Below are positions 48,404-57,209 of a stretch of DNA of 64,000 nt, piece after piece (position 1 is the first letter of the stretch; the number at the start of each line of letters is the position of its first letter). Under the pieces are notes generated by a model. The model was not told where the DNA came from. It did not search any database and saw only the letters and a program-made list of their open reading frames with translations. A program made the position numbers and the translations under genes. This stretch comes from Xanthobacter sp. YC-JY1 (GTDB taxonomy: Bacteria; Pseudomonadota; Alphaproteobacteria; Rhizobiales; Xanthobacteraceae), in contig NZ_CP032674.1 in assembly GCF_021730305.1 (NCBI RefSeq), positions 1,287,001 to 1,351,000 on the forward strand, given 5' to 3'.

Positions 48404-49006
48404 GAGCAGAATTGCGGTTCGAACGGGCTCGCCCGATGCGAGCGGCCGAACCATAGCGCCGCCGCGTCCGCCGGGAAATCCCCTGACGGACCGGCAGCTT
48501 GACCGTGATGGCGAAAATTCCCGCGTGACCTGAGGTCAATCGGCATCTCGGCCGCTGGCGACGTCATCGTCGCTGAGAGGTAATCCTGCGGAGAGTGATC
48601 CTGCTGAGAGGTCATCTTGCGGCGAGGTCGTTCCGTTCGCGGCATTCCGGCCTTGCCCCTCTGGCCGATGTCCGAACGGATACGACGTCCACCTGAAACA
48701 GACATCCGCGCATGGATGTCCGAATACGCAAAGGCCCAGGCCTCGAAGTGCCCGGGCGCATGGGAATGCCACTCATGGGGAGCCCGGAGCTGAGTGCCGG
48801 GCACCGGTCCTGTCTGCCGCCCTTGGGCGGCATCCTTCGCTCTTTCGCGTTTCGGGCGGCGTTTGTGAATGGCTCGCCGGATCGCGAAATCCGCGCATCG
48901 TGCCGCCCGTGGGCGGCAGGTTTCCTCAGATGCCGCCGGGTGGCGGCGCCGCTCCGATGGCGGTGGCGCGGGCCCTGAGCCGCACGCCGCCATCGGGGAG
49001 CGAAGA
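48404..49006. other. 600-base non-coding gap with short repeats and hairpins
   Basis: No credible gene. It holds three imperfect 15-16-base direct repeats (GAGAGGTAATCCTGCG type, 48575-48621), and GC-rich hairpins of the form TGCCGCCC-TT-GGGCGGCA near 48815 and 48900. The latter lie downstream of the histone-like gene and may end its transcription. Confidence 0.45.
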
Positions 49007-49648
49007 TCACTTCTTCGCGGGAGCCTTGGGAGCCTTCGGCGCGGCGGCCTTCTTGGCGGCGGGCTTGGCAGCAGCCTTGGGCGCAGCGGGCTTGGCTTCG
49101 GGGGCCGGAGCGGGCGCAGCAGCCGCGGCGGGCTTCGCAGCAGCCTTGGGGGCAGCGGCCTTCTTGGGGGCAGCGGCCTTGGGAGCGGCAGCCTTGGGAG
49201 CCGCAGCCTTGGCGGGCGGCTTCGCAGCCTTGGGAGCGGCGGCCTTCTTCTCGGGCGCCGGAGCCTCGGCGGGCTTGGCGGCAGCAGCCTTCTTGGCAGG
49301 AGCCTTGGCTTCGGCCTTCGGCGCGGCGGCCTTGGGTGCAGCAGCCTTCGGGGCAGCAGCCTTGGGCGCGGGGGCCTTCTTGGCAGGAGCCTTGGCCTCG
49401 GCCTTCGGCGCAGCAGCCTTGGGGGCAGCGGCCTTGGGCGCGGGGGCCTTCTTGGCAGGAGCCTTGGCTTCAGCCTTCGGCGCAGCAGCCTTGGGGGCGG
49501 CGGCCTTCGCAGCGGCCTTCGGTGCAGCGGTCTTCGGGGCGGCGGTCTTGGGTGCTGTGGTCTTGGCTGCGGCCTTGGGGGCTGCGGCCTTCTTTTCGGC
49601 AGGTTTCTCGGCGGCGGCGGCCGGCTTCTTCGCGGGCTTGGTAGCCAT
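49007..49648 (-). CDS. Histone H1-like Lys/Ala/Pro-rich DNA-binding protein
   Basis: 213-residue protein made almost only of Ala, Lys and Pro in PKAAAPKAEAKAPAKK repeats, as in bacterial H1-like (AlgP/Hc1-type) proteins that bind and compact DNA. There is no globular domain. Its start is MATKPAKKPAAAAEKP with GGAG seven bases upstream. Divergent from g12, with 109 bases between the starts. H1-like genes are common in Rhizobiales; finding one inside a DNA-packaging cluster is unusual. Binding DNA follows from composition, not from a test. Confidence 0.8.
   Translation of the reverse strand: MATKPAKKPAAAAEKPAEKKAAAPKAAAKTTAPKTAAPKTAAPKAAAKAAAPKAAAPKAEAKAPAKKAPAPKAAAPKAAAPKAEAKAPAKKAPAPKAAAPKAAAPKAAAPKAEAKAPAKKAAAAKPAEAPAPEKKAAAPKAAKPPAKAAAPKAAAPKAAAPKKAAAPKAAAKPAAAAAPAPAPEAKPAAPKAAAKPAAKKAAAPKAPKAPAKK
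49288..49510. repeat. Internal repeats in the histone-like gene
   Basis: In-frame repeats of 72-87 bases, each with a GCCTTCTTGGCAGGAGCCTT core at about 49288, 49374 and 49447, built of 15-base PKAAA-coding subunits. Copy number is likely to vary between strains. Confidence 0.7.
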
Positions 49649-49757
49649 GCTTTCGCTCCATGCTCAACGGGGCATCGGAAAGTCAAGGCGTCACGTTCAA
49701 CTATGTCAAGGCCATCTCTACTGTTTTCGGCCAAGAATTAGGGGATGGGGGCATCAT

Positions 49758-50399
49758 ATGGCCGCCTTTCATGAGATTTTGTTCCCTCTGGAGGTCGCGC
49801 TGGGCGCTTCGGGCGGTCCCGAGCGCGTCACGGAGGTGGTCACGACCGCTTCCGGACGCGAGGAGCGCAACACGCGGCAGGCTGATTCGCGACGTCGCTG
49901 GGATGCCGGTTACGGGGTGAAGACCTTCGTTGCCCTGGCCGAAATCGTGGCCTTCTTCGAGGAGCGTCGCGGGCGTCTCCACGGCTTCCGCTGGCGCGAT
50001 CGTCTCGACCATTCCTCGGCCGCTCCGGACGGCGAGGTGAGCGCCCTCGACCAGCTCATCGGCGCGGGCGATGGAGCGCGCGCGACCTTTGCGCTGACGA
50101 AGCGCTACGGTGCCCTCCACGCGCCCTATCTGCGCGCCATCACCAAGCCCGTCGCGGGCAGTGTGAAGGTCGCGGTGAACGGCATCGAACACGTTGAGGG
50201 CGCTCACTTCTCGCTGGATGCCGCGCGCGGCGAGATCACCTTCGCGGAGGGTGCCATTCCGCCTCCGTCGGCGGTCGTCACGGCGGGCTTCCGCTTCGAC
50301 GTTCCGGTGCGCTTCGACACCGATTTTCTCGAGGTGGATCTCTCCGCTTTCGCGGCCGGCGCGATCCCCCGCATCCCCATCATCGAAATCCGCGTGTGA
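49758..50399 (+). CDS. GTA distal tail / baseplate protein (g12-like, DUF2460)
   Basis: 213-residue protein forming the base of the tail. FHEILFPLEVALGASGGPER, TTASGREERNTRQADSRRRWDAG and FFEERRGRLHGFRWRDRLDH are the DUF2460/TIGR02217 signature. Start at 49758 is set by homology; the frame is open 850 bases upstream, but that part is only the mirror of the histone-like gene. It is separated from the tape measure by 1.7 kb of inserted DNA. Confidence 0.9.
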   Translation: MAAFHEILFPLEVALGASGGPERVTEVVTTASGREERNTRQADSRRRWDAGYGVKTFVALAEIVAFFEERRGRLHGFRWRDRLDHSSAAPDGEVSALDQLIGAGDGARATFALTKRYGALHAPYLRAITKPVAGSVKVAVNGIEHVEGAHFSLDAARGEITFAEGAIPPPSAVVTAGFRFDVPVRFDTDFLEVDLSAFAAGAIPRIPIIEIRV

Positions 50400-50407
50400 G
50401 GCTCGCC

Positions 50408-51298
50408 ATGCGCACCATCGATCCCGCCCTCGCCGACCATCTCGCGAGCGGCGTCACCACGCTGTGCCGCGCCTGGCGCGTGACCCGCCGCGACGGCACC
50501 GTGCTCGGCTTCACCGACCATGATCGCGACCTCCAAATCGAGGGCGTGACATTCCTCGCCGCCTCCGGCATCGCGGGCTCGGAGAGCACGCAGGCGCAGG
50601 GGCTTTCCGTCACCGGCGCGGAGCTCTCCGGCGCGCTCAGCGCCGACGCGCTCCATGCCGCCGACCTCGCCGCCGGCCTCTATGACGGGGCAAGCGTGGA
50701 CGTCCTTCTCGTCAACTGGCAGACCCCCGCGCAGCATCTTCTGCTGCGGCGGGGAACCATCGGCGAGGTGCGCTGCGAGGACGGCGTGTTCACCGCCGAG
50801 ATCCGCGCCCTGGCGGATGCCTTCAACCAGACGCGCGGGCGCCTCCTCACCGTCACCTGCGATGCCGATCTCGGCGATGCCCGCTGCGGCGTGGACCTCG
50901 GCGCGCCGGGCCACTCCGCAAGCGTTGCGGTGATCGCCGTGGAGGGGGCGCTGCGCCTGCGGGTGAGCGGCCTCGACGGCGTCGCGGCCGGTGTCTTCGC
51001 GCGCGGCAGGGCGGTGTTTTCGAGCGGCGCCAATGAGGGCTTCGCGAGCGAGGTGAAAGCGCATCTGGTGGATGCGGAAGGGGTGGTCCTGCGCCTGTGG
51101 CAACGCCCGCCGTTCGAGGTGGCGGAGGGCGATGGGATCACCCTCACCGCCGGCTGCGACAAGCGCTTTGCCACCTGCCGCGACCGCTTCTCAAACGCAT
51201 TCAATTTCCGCGGCTTCCCCCACATGCCGGGCAACGATTTCGTCATCTCCGTCGCCATCCCCGGTGAGGGCGGATACGACGGGAGCCTGCGGGAATGA
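50408..51298 (+). CDS. GTA baseplate hub protein (g13-like, DUF2163)
   Basis: 296-residue protein: CRAWRVTRRDGTVLGFTDHDRDL near the start, paired cysteines (CDADLGDARCGVDLG; CDKRFATCRDRFSN) and the C-terminal FRGFPHMPGND are DUF2163/TIGR02218 landmarks. The GTA homologue binds an iron-sulfur cluster through such cysteines. ATG 50408 has GAGG six bases upstream. Overlaps the peptidase gene by four bases. Confidence 0.9.
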   Translation: MRTIDPALADHLASGVTTLCRAWRVTRRDGTVLGFTDHDRDLQIEGVTFLAASGIAGSESTQAQGLSVTGAELSGALSADALHAADLAAGLYDGASVDVLLVNWQTPAQHLLLRRGTIGEVRCEDGVFTAEIRALADAFNQTRGRLLTVTCDADLGDARCGVDLGAPGHSASVAVIAVEGALRLRVSGLDGVAAGVFARGRAVFSSGANEGFASEVKAHLVDAEGVVLRLWQRPPFEVAEGDGITLTAGCDKRFATCRDRFSNAFNFRGFPHMPGNDFVISVAIPGEGGYDGSLRE

Positions 51299-51735
51299 GC
51301 GCGCCACTGGACCGCGCCGCCATCCTCTCGGAAGCCCGCGCCTGGATCGGCACGCCCTATCTCCATCGCGCTTCGCTGAAGGGCCATGGCGCGGACTGTC
51401 TCGGCCTCGTGCGCGGCATCTGGCGCGCGGTGGTGGGACCGGAACCGGAGGTGCTTCCCGCCTACGCGCCCGACTGGGCCGAGGCCGGCCGGCGCGAGAC
51501 CCTCGCCGACACCGCGCGGCGCCATCTCGTCGCCGTTCCGCTGGCCGAGGCGCAGCCCGGCGACGTGCTGCTGTTCCGCTTTCGCGACCATCTCCCTGCG
51601 AAGCACGCGGCGCTGCTCTCCGAGGCCGGCCGCATGATCCACGCCTATGACGGCGCGAGCGTGTGCGAGACCGCGCTGACGCCCTGGTGGCGCCGGCGGC
51701 TGGCCTATGTCTTCGCCTTTCCCGGGGTGGGGTAG
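51295..51735 (+). CDS. GTA tail peptidase (g14-like, NlpC/P60)
   Basis: 146-residue cell-wall peptidase carried in the baseplate and used to open the recipient wall. Cys35 in GADCLGLVRG and His104 in AKHAALL form the NlpC/P60 active site. Starts by ATGA overlap with g13. Confidence 0.92.
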   Translation: MSAPLDRAAILSEARAWIGTPYLHRASLKGHGADCLGLVRGIWRAVVGPEPEVLPAYAPDWAEAGRRETLADTARRHLVAVPLAEAQPGDVLLFRFRDHLPAKHAALLSEAGRMIHAYDGASVCETALTPWWRRRLAYVFAFPGVG

Positions 51736-51794
51736 GGGGCAGAAACGGCGGCACCGGCTTATGCCACCGCGACGTCTTCGCCGTCCTCCCCACC

Positions 51795-51897
51795 GTCATG
51801 CCCCGGCTTGTCCCGGGCATCCACCGGGCCGCTTGAGCGCTCGCCGCAAACCCGAACCCGCCCAACCGTGGATCGCCCGGAAACGCCGGGCGATGAC
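51795..51897. repeat. Palindromic repeat family B, copy 5
   Basis: 103-base element between g14 and g15, left end GTCATGCCCCGG-CTTGT-CCCGGGCATCCAC, right end with GTGGATCGCCCGG and GCCGGGCGATGAC. It occupies most of the only sizeable gap among the baseplate genes. Confidence 0.75.
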
Positions 51898-51961
51898 GGC
51901 GCAATGTCGGGGGTGAGGGGGCAGCGTCTTCCCACATCCCTCCCATCCCGGAGCCTCACCC

Positions 51962-54900
51962 ATGGCGACGCTGCTTCTCGGCGCGGCCGGCGGCCTTATC
52001 GGCGGCGCGCTGTTCGGACCCATCGGCGCGGTGGCGGGGCGGGCGCTGGGCGCGCTCGGCGGCTCGGTCATCGACGGCGCGCTGCTCGGCGGCAACCGCT
52101 CGCGCCATGCGGAGGGTCCGCGCCTCACCGATCTCGACGTGATGGCCTCCACCGCCGGCGCGCCGCTCCCGCGCATCTATGGCCGCGCGCGGCTCGCCGG
52201 GCAGGTCATCTGGGCGACCAAGCTCAAGGAGGTGAAGAAGGAGGAGACGCAGTCCGTCGGCGGCAAGGGCGGCAGCCTCTCCGCCAGCACCACCACCTAC
52301 ACCTATTACGCCAATTTCGCCGTGGCCCTGTGCGAAGGCCCGGTCTCGCGCATCGGCCGCATCTGGGCGGACGGCAAGCTGCTCGACACGCGGCGCCTTC
52401 ACATCACCACCCATCTCGGCGGGGCGGACGAGGCGCCGGACAGCTGGATCGAGGCGAAGCAGGGTGAGGTGGGCACGCCGGCCTATCGCGGCGTTGCCTA
52501 TCTGGTCTTCCGCAACCTCGATCTCACCGACTATGGCAATCGCCTGCCGCAGATCACCGTGGAGGTGGAGCGTTCCATCGGCGCGCTGGAGCATCAGGTG
52601 CGCGCGGTGACGCTGATCCCCGGTGCCACCGAGTTCGGCTACGACACGCGCAACATCCGTCAGGTCTATGGCGAGGCGAGCTACGGGCCGGAAAACCGAC
52701 ACGTCACCAGCTTCTTCAGCGATTTCGAGGCCTCCCTGGACCAACTCCTCGGCGCCTGCCCGAACCTTGAGCGCGTCTCGCTGGTGGTCTCCTGGTTCGG
52801 CGATGATCTGCGCGCCGGCCAATGCGCCGTGCGGCCGAAGTGCGAGCGCGTCAACAAGGCGACCGCCCCGGCGCTGTGGAGCGTGGGCGGGCAGACGCGG
52901 CTCACCACTCCCGCCGTCTCCCAGTATGAGGGCCGCGCGGCCTATGGCGGCACGCCCTCCGACGACAGCGTGGTGCGCGCCATCCAGCGCATGGCCGAGG
53001 CGGGGCTGAAGGTGACGCTCAACCCCTTCGTCATGATGGACATCCCCGCCGGCAACATGCGCCTCGACCCGTGGACCGGCGCCGCCTCCCAGCCGCCCCA
53101 TCCCTGGCGCGGGCGCATCGTGTGCGATCCCGCGCCGGGGCGGGTGGGAACGGTCGATGGGACCGCCGCCTGCCGCGCCCAGGTGGCGGCGCTGTTCGGC
53201 ACGGCTGTGGCGGGGGACTTCACCCGCATCGGCACGAGTGTGATCTATCACGGGCCGGAGGAATGGAGCGTCAGGCGCATGGTGCTGCACTACGCCCATC
53301 TCGCCGTCGCGGCGGGCGGGGTGGAGGCGATCCTCATCGGCTCGGAAATGGCCGCGCTCACCCGCCTCACCGACGACACCGGCGCGTTCCCCGCCGCCGC
53401 CGCGCTCGCGCAGCTCGCTGCCGAGGTGAAGGCCGTGGTGGGGCCTTCCACCCTCGTCTCCTACGCCGCCGACTGGACCGAATATGGCGCGCAGGTGCTC
53501 GCCTCCGGCGACGTGCGCTTTCCCCTCGATGCGGTGTGGGGCGCGGATGCCGTGGACTTCATCGGCATCGACTATTACCCCCCACTCGCCGACTGGCGGG
53601 ACGGCTCCGCCCATCTCGATGCGGGGCTCGCGCAGTCCATCCACGACCGCTTCTATTTGAAGGCCAACCTGCGCCGCGGCGAGGCCTTCGACTGGTTCTA
53701 TGCGGATGATGCCGCCCGCGCCGCGCAGGCGCGCAGCCCGATCACGGACGGCGCCTTCGGCGAGCCGTGGGTGTATCGGCAGAAGGACCTCTGGTCCTGG
53801 TGGGCGAATGCCCATCACGAGCGCGTCGCCGACGTGCGCAGCGCCGCGCCCACCGCCTTCGTGCCGGGTGCGAAGCCCATCCGCCTGATGGAGGCGGGGT
53901 GCCCGGCGGTGGACAAGGGCGCCAACCGGCCGAGCGCCTTCCCGGATGCGAAATCCGCCGAGAACCGCCTGCCGCCCTTCTCCTCCGGTGCGCGGGACGA
54001 TCTCATCCAGCGCCGCACGCTGGAGGCCATCCTCTCTACCTTCGGTGCGGACTCGCAGGAGGCGGACAACCCCGCCGCGACCCTCTATCCCGGGCGCATG
54101 GTGGAGCCCGACGCGCTCTTCCTGTGGAGCTGGGATGCGCGGCCCTATCCCCAGTTCCCCTATGCCACCGATGTGTGGGCGGACGGCGCCAACTGGGCCA
54201 CCGGCCACTGGCTCACCGGCCGCCTCGGCGCCGCGCCGCTGGATGCGCTGGTGGCGACGCTCGCCGCCGATTTCGGCATTGCCGACGTGGATAGCGCGCG
54301 CCTCTCCGGTGCCGTCGAGGGCTATGTGGTGGAGCAGCCCATGACCGCCCGCGCGGCGCTGGAGCCGCTCGCCCGCGCCTTCGCTTTCGAGGCGGGGGAG
54401 GAGGATGGCCGCATGGTGTTCCGCCCGCGCGGGCAGGGGGAGGTGGCGGAGATCGCCACCGACGATCTGGTGCAGGTGGAGGGGATGCCCCTCCTCGCCG
54501 TCACCCGTGCGCAGGAGACCGAGCTGCCTCTGGAGGTGACGGTGGGCTTCGTCGATGCCCTGCGTGACTACCGCCGCGCCACCGTCTCCTCCCGCCGTCT
54601 CGCGGGCCGGAGCCGGCACGTGACGCAGGCGGACCTCGCGGTGGTCGCCTCCGATGCCGTGATGGTGCGCGCTGCCGATGTCTGGCTTCAGGACCTGTGG
54701 GCGGGGCGCGAGACGCTCAGCTTCTCCCTGCCGCCCTCCCGCCTCGCGCTCGCTCCCGGCGACCTCGTGCGGCTGACCTTCGATGGCCGCACGCGCCTCG
54801 TGGAGATCGTCCGCGTGGAGGAGGCGGAGGCGCTGGCCGTTACTGCCCGCACCATCGAGCCGGAAGTGTTCGACGTGGCGCTGGCGGAGGAGGGGGCGGG

Positions 54901-55861
54901 CGCCATCGCGCTGCCCGGCGCCTCCGGCCCGCCCGCCGTGCGCGTCATTGATCTGCCGGCCTTGTCGGAGGCGGAACCCGTTCCGCTGCAATGGCTTGCT
55001 GCCGCGGCATCGCCCTGGCCGGGAACGCTGGCCATCTGGCGCTCCACCGATGGCGCGAGCTTCGAGACGCTGGCGCCGATCACCGCCTCCGCCACCTTCG
55101 GCACGCTCACCGCGCCGCTGGCGCCGGGGCCGCTCTGGCGGTTCGACCGGCACAACGGGATGGAGGTGACGTTGCAGACCTCCCTGCTCGTCTCGGCTGG
55201 TGAGGCGGAGGTGCTGGCGGGCGCCAACCTCCTCGTGCTCCTCGCCGAGGGTCGCGCGCCGGAGATCGTCGCCTTCACCGAGGCCGAACTGGTGGATGCG
55301 GGCAGCTATCGTCTCTCCGGCCTGCTGCGCGGCCTCGCCGGCACCGAGGTGGCAGGGGCGGAGGCGTGGCCGGCCGGCACCCGCCTCGTGCGCCTCGATG
55401 GCACGCTGGTGAGCGTCGCCAGCGGCGTCGCGGCGCTGGGGCGCAGCTTCATCTATCGCGTCGGCTCGGCGCGGGATGACCAGGGCGCGGAGGAGGTGAC
55501 GGAAGTCGCTGCCACCGTCTCCGGCCGCGCGCTCGCGCCGCTCTCCCCGGTGCATGTGCGGGCGCGCCGCACGGCGGCGGGTGTCGCGCTCTCCTTCATC
55601 CGCCGCACGCGCATCGCCGGCGATGGCTGGGAGGCGGTGGAGGTGCCGCTGGGCGAGGCGAGCGAAGCCTACCGGCTCGACATCCTCGATGGCGAGACCG
55701 TGCGGCGCAGTCTCTCCCTCACGTCGCCTGAAGCCCTCTATGCGGCCGCCGACGAGATCGCCGATTTCGGCGCCCCGCAGGCGGAACTCACCGTCCGCAT
55801 CGCCCAGCTCTCGGCCAGCGTCGGCGCAGGCGAGGCGGTGACGGCGAGCGTGCGGCCGTAA
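51962..55861 (+). CDS. GTA megatron / baseplate central protein (g15-like)
   Basis: 1299 residues, normal for the family. A glycine-rich membrane-like start (ATLLLGAAGGLIGGALFGPIG) precedes a glycosidase-like TIM barrel (about 250-700; acidic residues in LIGSEMAALT near 460 and FIGIDYYPPLADW near 534), then a tail-hub domain (about 750-930) and beta-rich domains. The protein forms the central spike hub that meets the recipient envelope. GGAG eight bases before the ATG. Codon use is host-like. Confidence 0.94.
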   Translation: MATLLLGAAGGLIGGALFGPIGAVAGRALGALGGSVIDGALLGGNRSRHAEGPRLTDLDVMASTAGAPLPRIYGRARLAGQVIWATKLKEVKKEETQSVGGKGGSLSASTTTYTYYANFAVALCEGPVSRIGRIWADGKLLDTRRLHITTHLGGADEAPDSWIEAKQGEVGTPAYRGVAYLVFRNLDLTDYGNRLPQITVEVERSIGALEHQVRAVTLIPGATEFGYDTRNIRQVYGEASYGPENRHVTSFFSDFEASLDQLLGACPNLERVSLVVSWFGDDLRAGQCAVRPKCERVNKATAPALWSVGGQTRLTTPAVSQYEGRAAYGGTPSDDSVVRAIQRMAEAGLKVTLNPFVMMDIPAGNMRLDPWTGAASQPPHPWRGRIVCDPAPGRVGTVDGTAACRAQVAALFGTAVAGDFTRIGTSVIYHGPEEWSVRRMVLHYAHLAVAAGGVEAILIGSEMAALTRLTDDTGAFPAAAALAQLAAEVKAVVGPSTLVSYAADWTEYGAQVLASGDVRFPLDAVWGADAVDFIGIDYYPPLADWRDGSAHLDAGLAQSIHDRFYLKANLRRGEAFDWFYADDAARAAQARSPITDGAFGEPWVYRQKDLWSWWANAHHERVADVRSAAPTAFVPGAKPIRLMEAGCPAVDKGANRPSAFPDAKSAENRLPPFSSGARDDLIQRRTLEAILSTFGADSQEADNPAATLYPGRMVEPDALFLWSWDARPYPQFPYATDVWADGANWATGHWLTGRLGAAPLDALVATLAADFGIADVDSARLSGAVEGYVVEQPMTARAALEPLARAFAFEAGEEDGRMVFRPRGQGEVAEIATDDLVQVEGMPLLAVTRAQETELPLEVTVGFVDALRDYRRATVSSRRLAGRSRHVTQADLAVVASDAVMVRAADVWLQDLWAGRETLSFSLPPSRLALAPGDLVRLTFDGRTRLVEIVRVEEAEALAVTARTIEPEVFDVALAEEGAGAIALPGASGPPAVRVIDLPALSEAEPVPLQWLAAAASPWPGTLAIWRSTDGASFETLAPITASATFGTLTAPLAPGPLWRFDRHNGMEVTLQTSLLVSAGEAEVLAGANLLVLLAEGRAPEIVAFTEAELVDAGSYRLSGLLRGLAGTEVAGAEAWPAGTRLVRLDGTLVSVASGVAALGRSFIYRVGSARDDQGAEEVTEVAATVSGRALAPLSPVHVRARRTAAGVALSFIRRTRIAGDGWEAVEVPLGEASEAYRLDILDGETVRRSLSLTSPEALYAAADEIADFGAPQAELTVRIAQLSASVGAGEAVTASVRP

Positions 55862-55890
55862 GGCTCTTCTCACCCCTTCGAGGTCCAGCC

Positions 55891-56592
55891 ATGTCCGAGC
55901 AATCGGCGAACCTGGCGCTGCCGTATATCGCGGCGGCCCAGGCGCAGAAGCATGTCACCCACAACGAGGCCATTCGCCGCCTCGATGCCTTCGTGCAACT
56001 GGTGCTGGAGAGCGCCACCGCGCCCGCCCCGCCCACCTCGCCCGCCGAGGGCGCGCGCTGGTTCGTGCCGGCGGGCGCCACCGGCGCCTTTGCGGGCCGG
56101 GCGGGGATGATCGCGGCCTATGAGGCGGGGGCATTCGACTTCCTGCCCGTGGCGGCGGGCTTCCTCGCCTTCATCCGCGACGAGGGCCGGCTCGCTCTGT
56201 TCGACGGCGGTGCCTGGGTCTCGCCGCTCGCCGCGAGCCTCCATCGGGGCGCGATCTCGGCGCAGGTGCGGGAGGCGGATGTGGTCCTCTCCGGCGCCTT
56301 CGTGGACACCGCGCTGGTCATTCCCGACCGGGCCATCGTGTTCGGTGTCTCCACTCGCACGCTCACCGCCGTGACCGGCGCCTCCGCCTATGACTGTGGC
56401 ATTGCCGGGGATCAGTCGAAGTTTGGCGGCAGCCTCGGCATCGCCGTGGGCGCGACCAACATGGGCGTCATCGGCCCCACCGCCTTCTACGCGCCGACAC
56501 CCGTCCGCCTCACCGCCATCGGCGGCAGCTTCGGCGGCGGCACGGTGCGCCTCGGCCTGCACCTCCTCCTTCTCGCCATTCCCGGCGCCTGA
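55891..56592 (+). CDS. DUF2793 GTA spike/fibre protein
   Basis: 233 residues: a DUF2793 N-terminal domain (NLALPYIAAAQAQKHVTHNEA and RWFVPAGATGAFAGR are diagnostic), then a beta-strand-rich C-terminal head (about 130-233). The family is linked to the head-spike proteins that bind recipient capsule in R. capsulatus; there the genes are in a separate operon, here they directly follow g15. GAGG seven bases upstream. Confidence 0.85.
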   Translation: MSEQSANLALPYIAAAQAQKHVTHNEAIRRLDAFVQLVLESATAPAPPTSPAEGARWFVPAGATGAFAGRAGMIAAYEAGAFDFLPVAAGFLAFIRDEGRLALFDGGAWVSPLAASLHRGAISAQVREADVVLSGAFVDTALVIPDRAIVFGVSTRTLTAVTGASAYDCGIAGDQSKFGGSLGIAVGATNMGVIGPTAFYAPTPVRLTAIGGSFGGGTVRLGLHLLLLAIPGA

Positions 56593-56614
56593 CGCGCGCC
56601 TTCGGAGACGTTCC

Positions 56615-56935
56615 ATGGCCTACGATCCCGCCCGAGACCCCATGCGGGGGCTCGCCGCCTCGCTCTCCTCGCCGACGCGGCTGATGAGCCGCGTCACCCC
56701 CTCCGACAGCGACGAACTTCCCGCCTACGCCAAGGCCCTGTGGGTGTTCGTGCCCGAGGAGGTTTCCGGCGGTGTCGCCACCGTGCGCATCACCCCCGTG
56801 GGTGCGGACGATGCCATCCGCATTGATGTGCGCGCCTTGCCGGGCCTGCAGCCCTTACCGCCCTGCCAGGTGCGCCGGGTGTGGGCGACCGGCACCAGCG
56901 CCGGCATCGATATCTACGCTTTGTTCGACCGCTGA
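56615..56935 (+). CDS. Spike base protein (RcGTA spike-base-like)
   Basis: 106-residue beta-rich protein; LWVFVPEEVSGGVATVRITP and IRIDVRALPGLQPLPPCQVRRVWATGT match the small spike-base proteins found next to DUF2793 genes in alphaproteobacterial GTAs. It likely anchors the spike or fibre to the particle. GGAG seven bases upstream of ATG 56615. Confidence 0.75.
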   Translation: MAYDPARDPMRGLAASLSSPTRLMSRVTPSDSDELPAYAKALWVFVPEEVSGGVATVRITPVGADDAIRIDVRALPGLQPLPPCQVRRVWATGTSAGIDIYALFDR

Positions 56936-56949
56936 GCGGAGTGGCGGCG

Positions 56950-57093
56950 ATGCTGTCCCTCTCGCTCTCCGCGATCGCCGTCCTGCGCGGCCGGCGCGGC
57001 CGCCGCCCACCCCGCGGCTTCATCTTCCTGGTGGATACGGATGGCACGCCGCTGACCGACGCGGCCGGCGCGCGCCTCATCGAGCCCATCTGA
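56950..57093 (+). CDS. 47-residue protein after the spike base
   Basis: Short frame MLSLSLSAIAVLRGRRGRRP then FIFLVDTDGTPLTDAAG. The strand-like tail looks genuine and GGAG lies eight bases upstream. The role is unknown; perhaps a small structural joiner. Confidence 0.5.
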   Translation: MLSLSLSAIAVLRGRRGRRPPRGFIFLVDTDGTPLTDAAGARLIEPI

Positions 57094-57209
57094 CCGGCCC
57101 CCGCGGGGGCCACTCCAGCCCGCGCCCCATCCCCATTCCCCATCCCCGGATCGCCCGTGCCGCTCATCCCGGCGCGGGCGTGTTTTGCCCCTTACTTTGG
57201 GAGTCGTTC

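Noticed and set aside
49288-49510. Direct repeats on the histone-like gene as a CRISPR or satellite
   Set aside because: They are in frame, encode PKAAA units and lack unique spacers; they are coding repeats.
48900-49757. N-terminal extension of g12 of about 290 Ala/Gly-rich residues
   Set aside because: It is the antisense of the histone-like gene; g12 homology begins at 49758.
51956-55873. 1305-codon minus-strand open frame opposite g15
   Set aside because: Mirror of the g15 gene; protein is His/Gly/Arg-rich with no recognisable motif.
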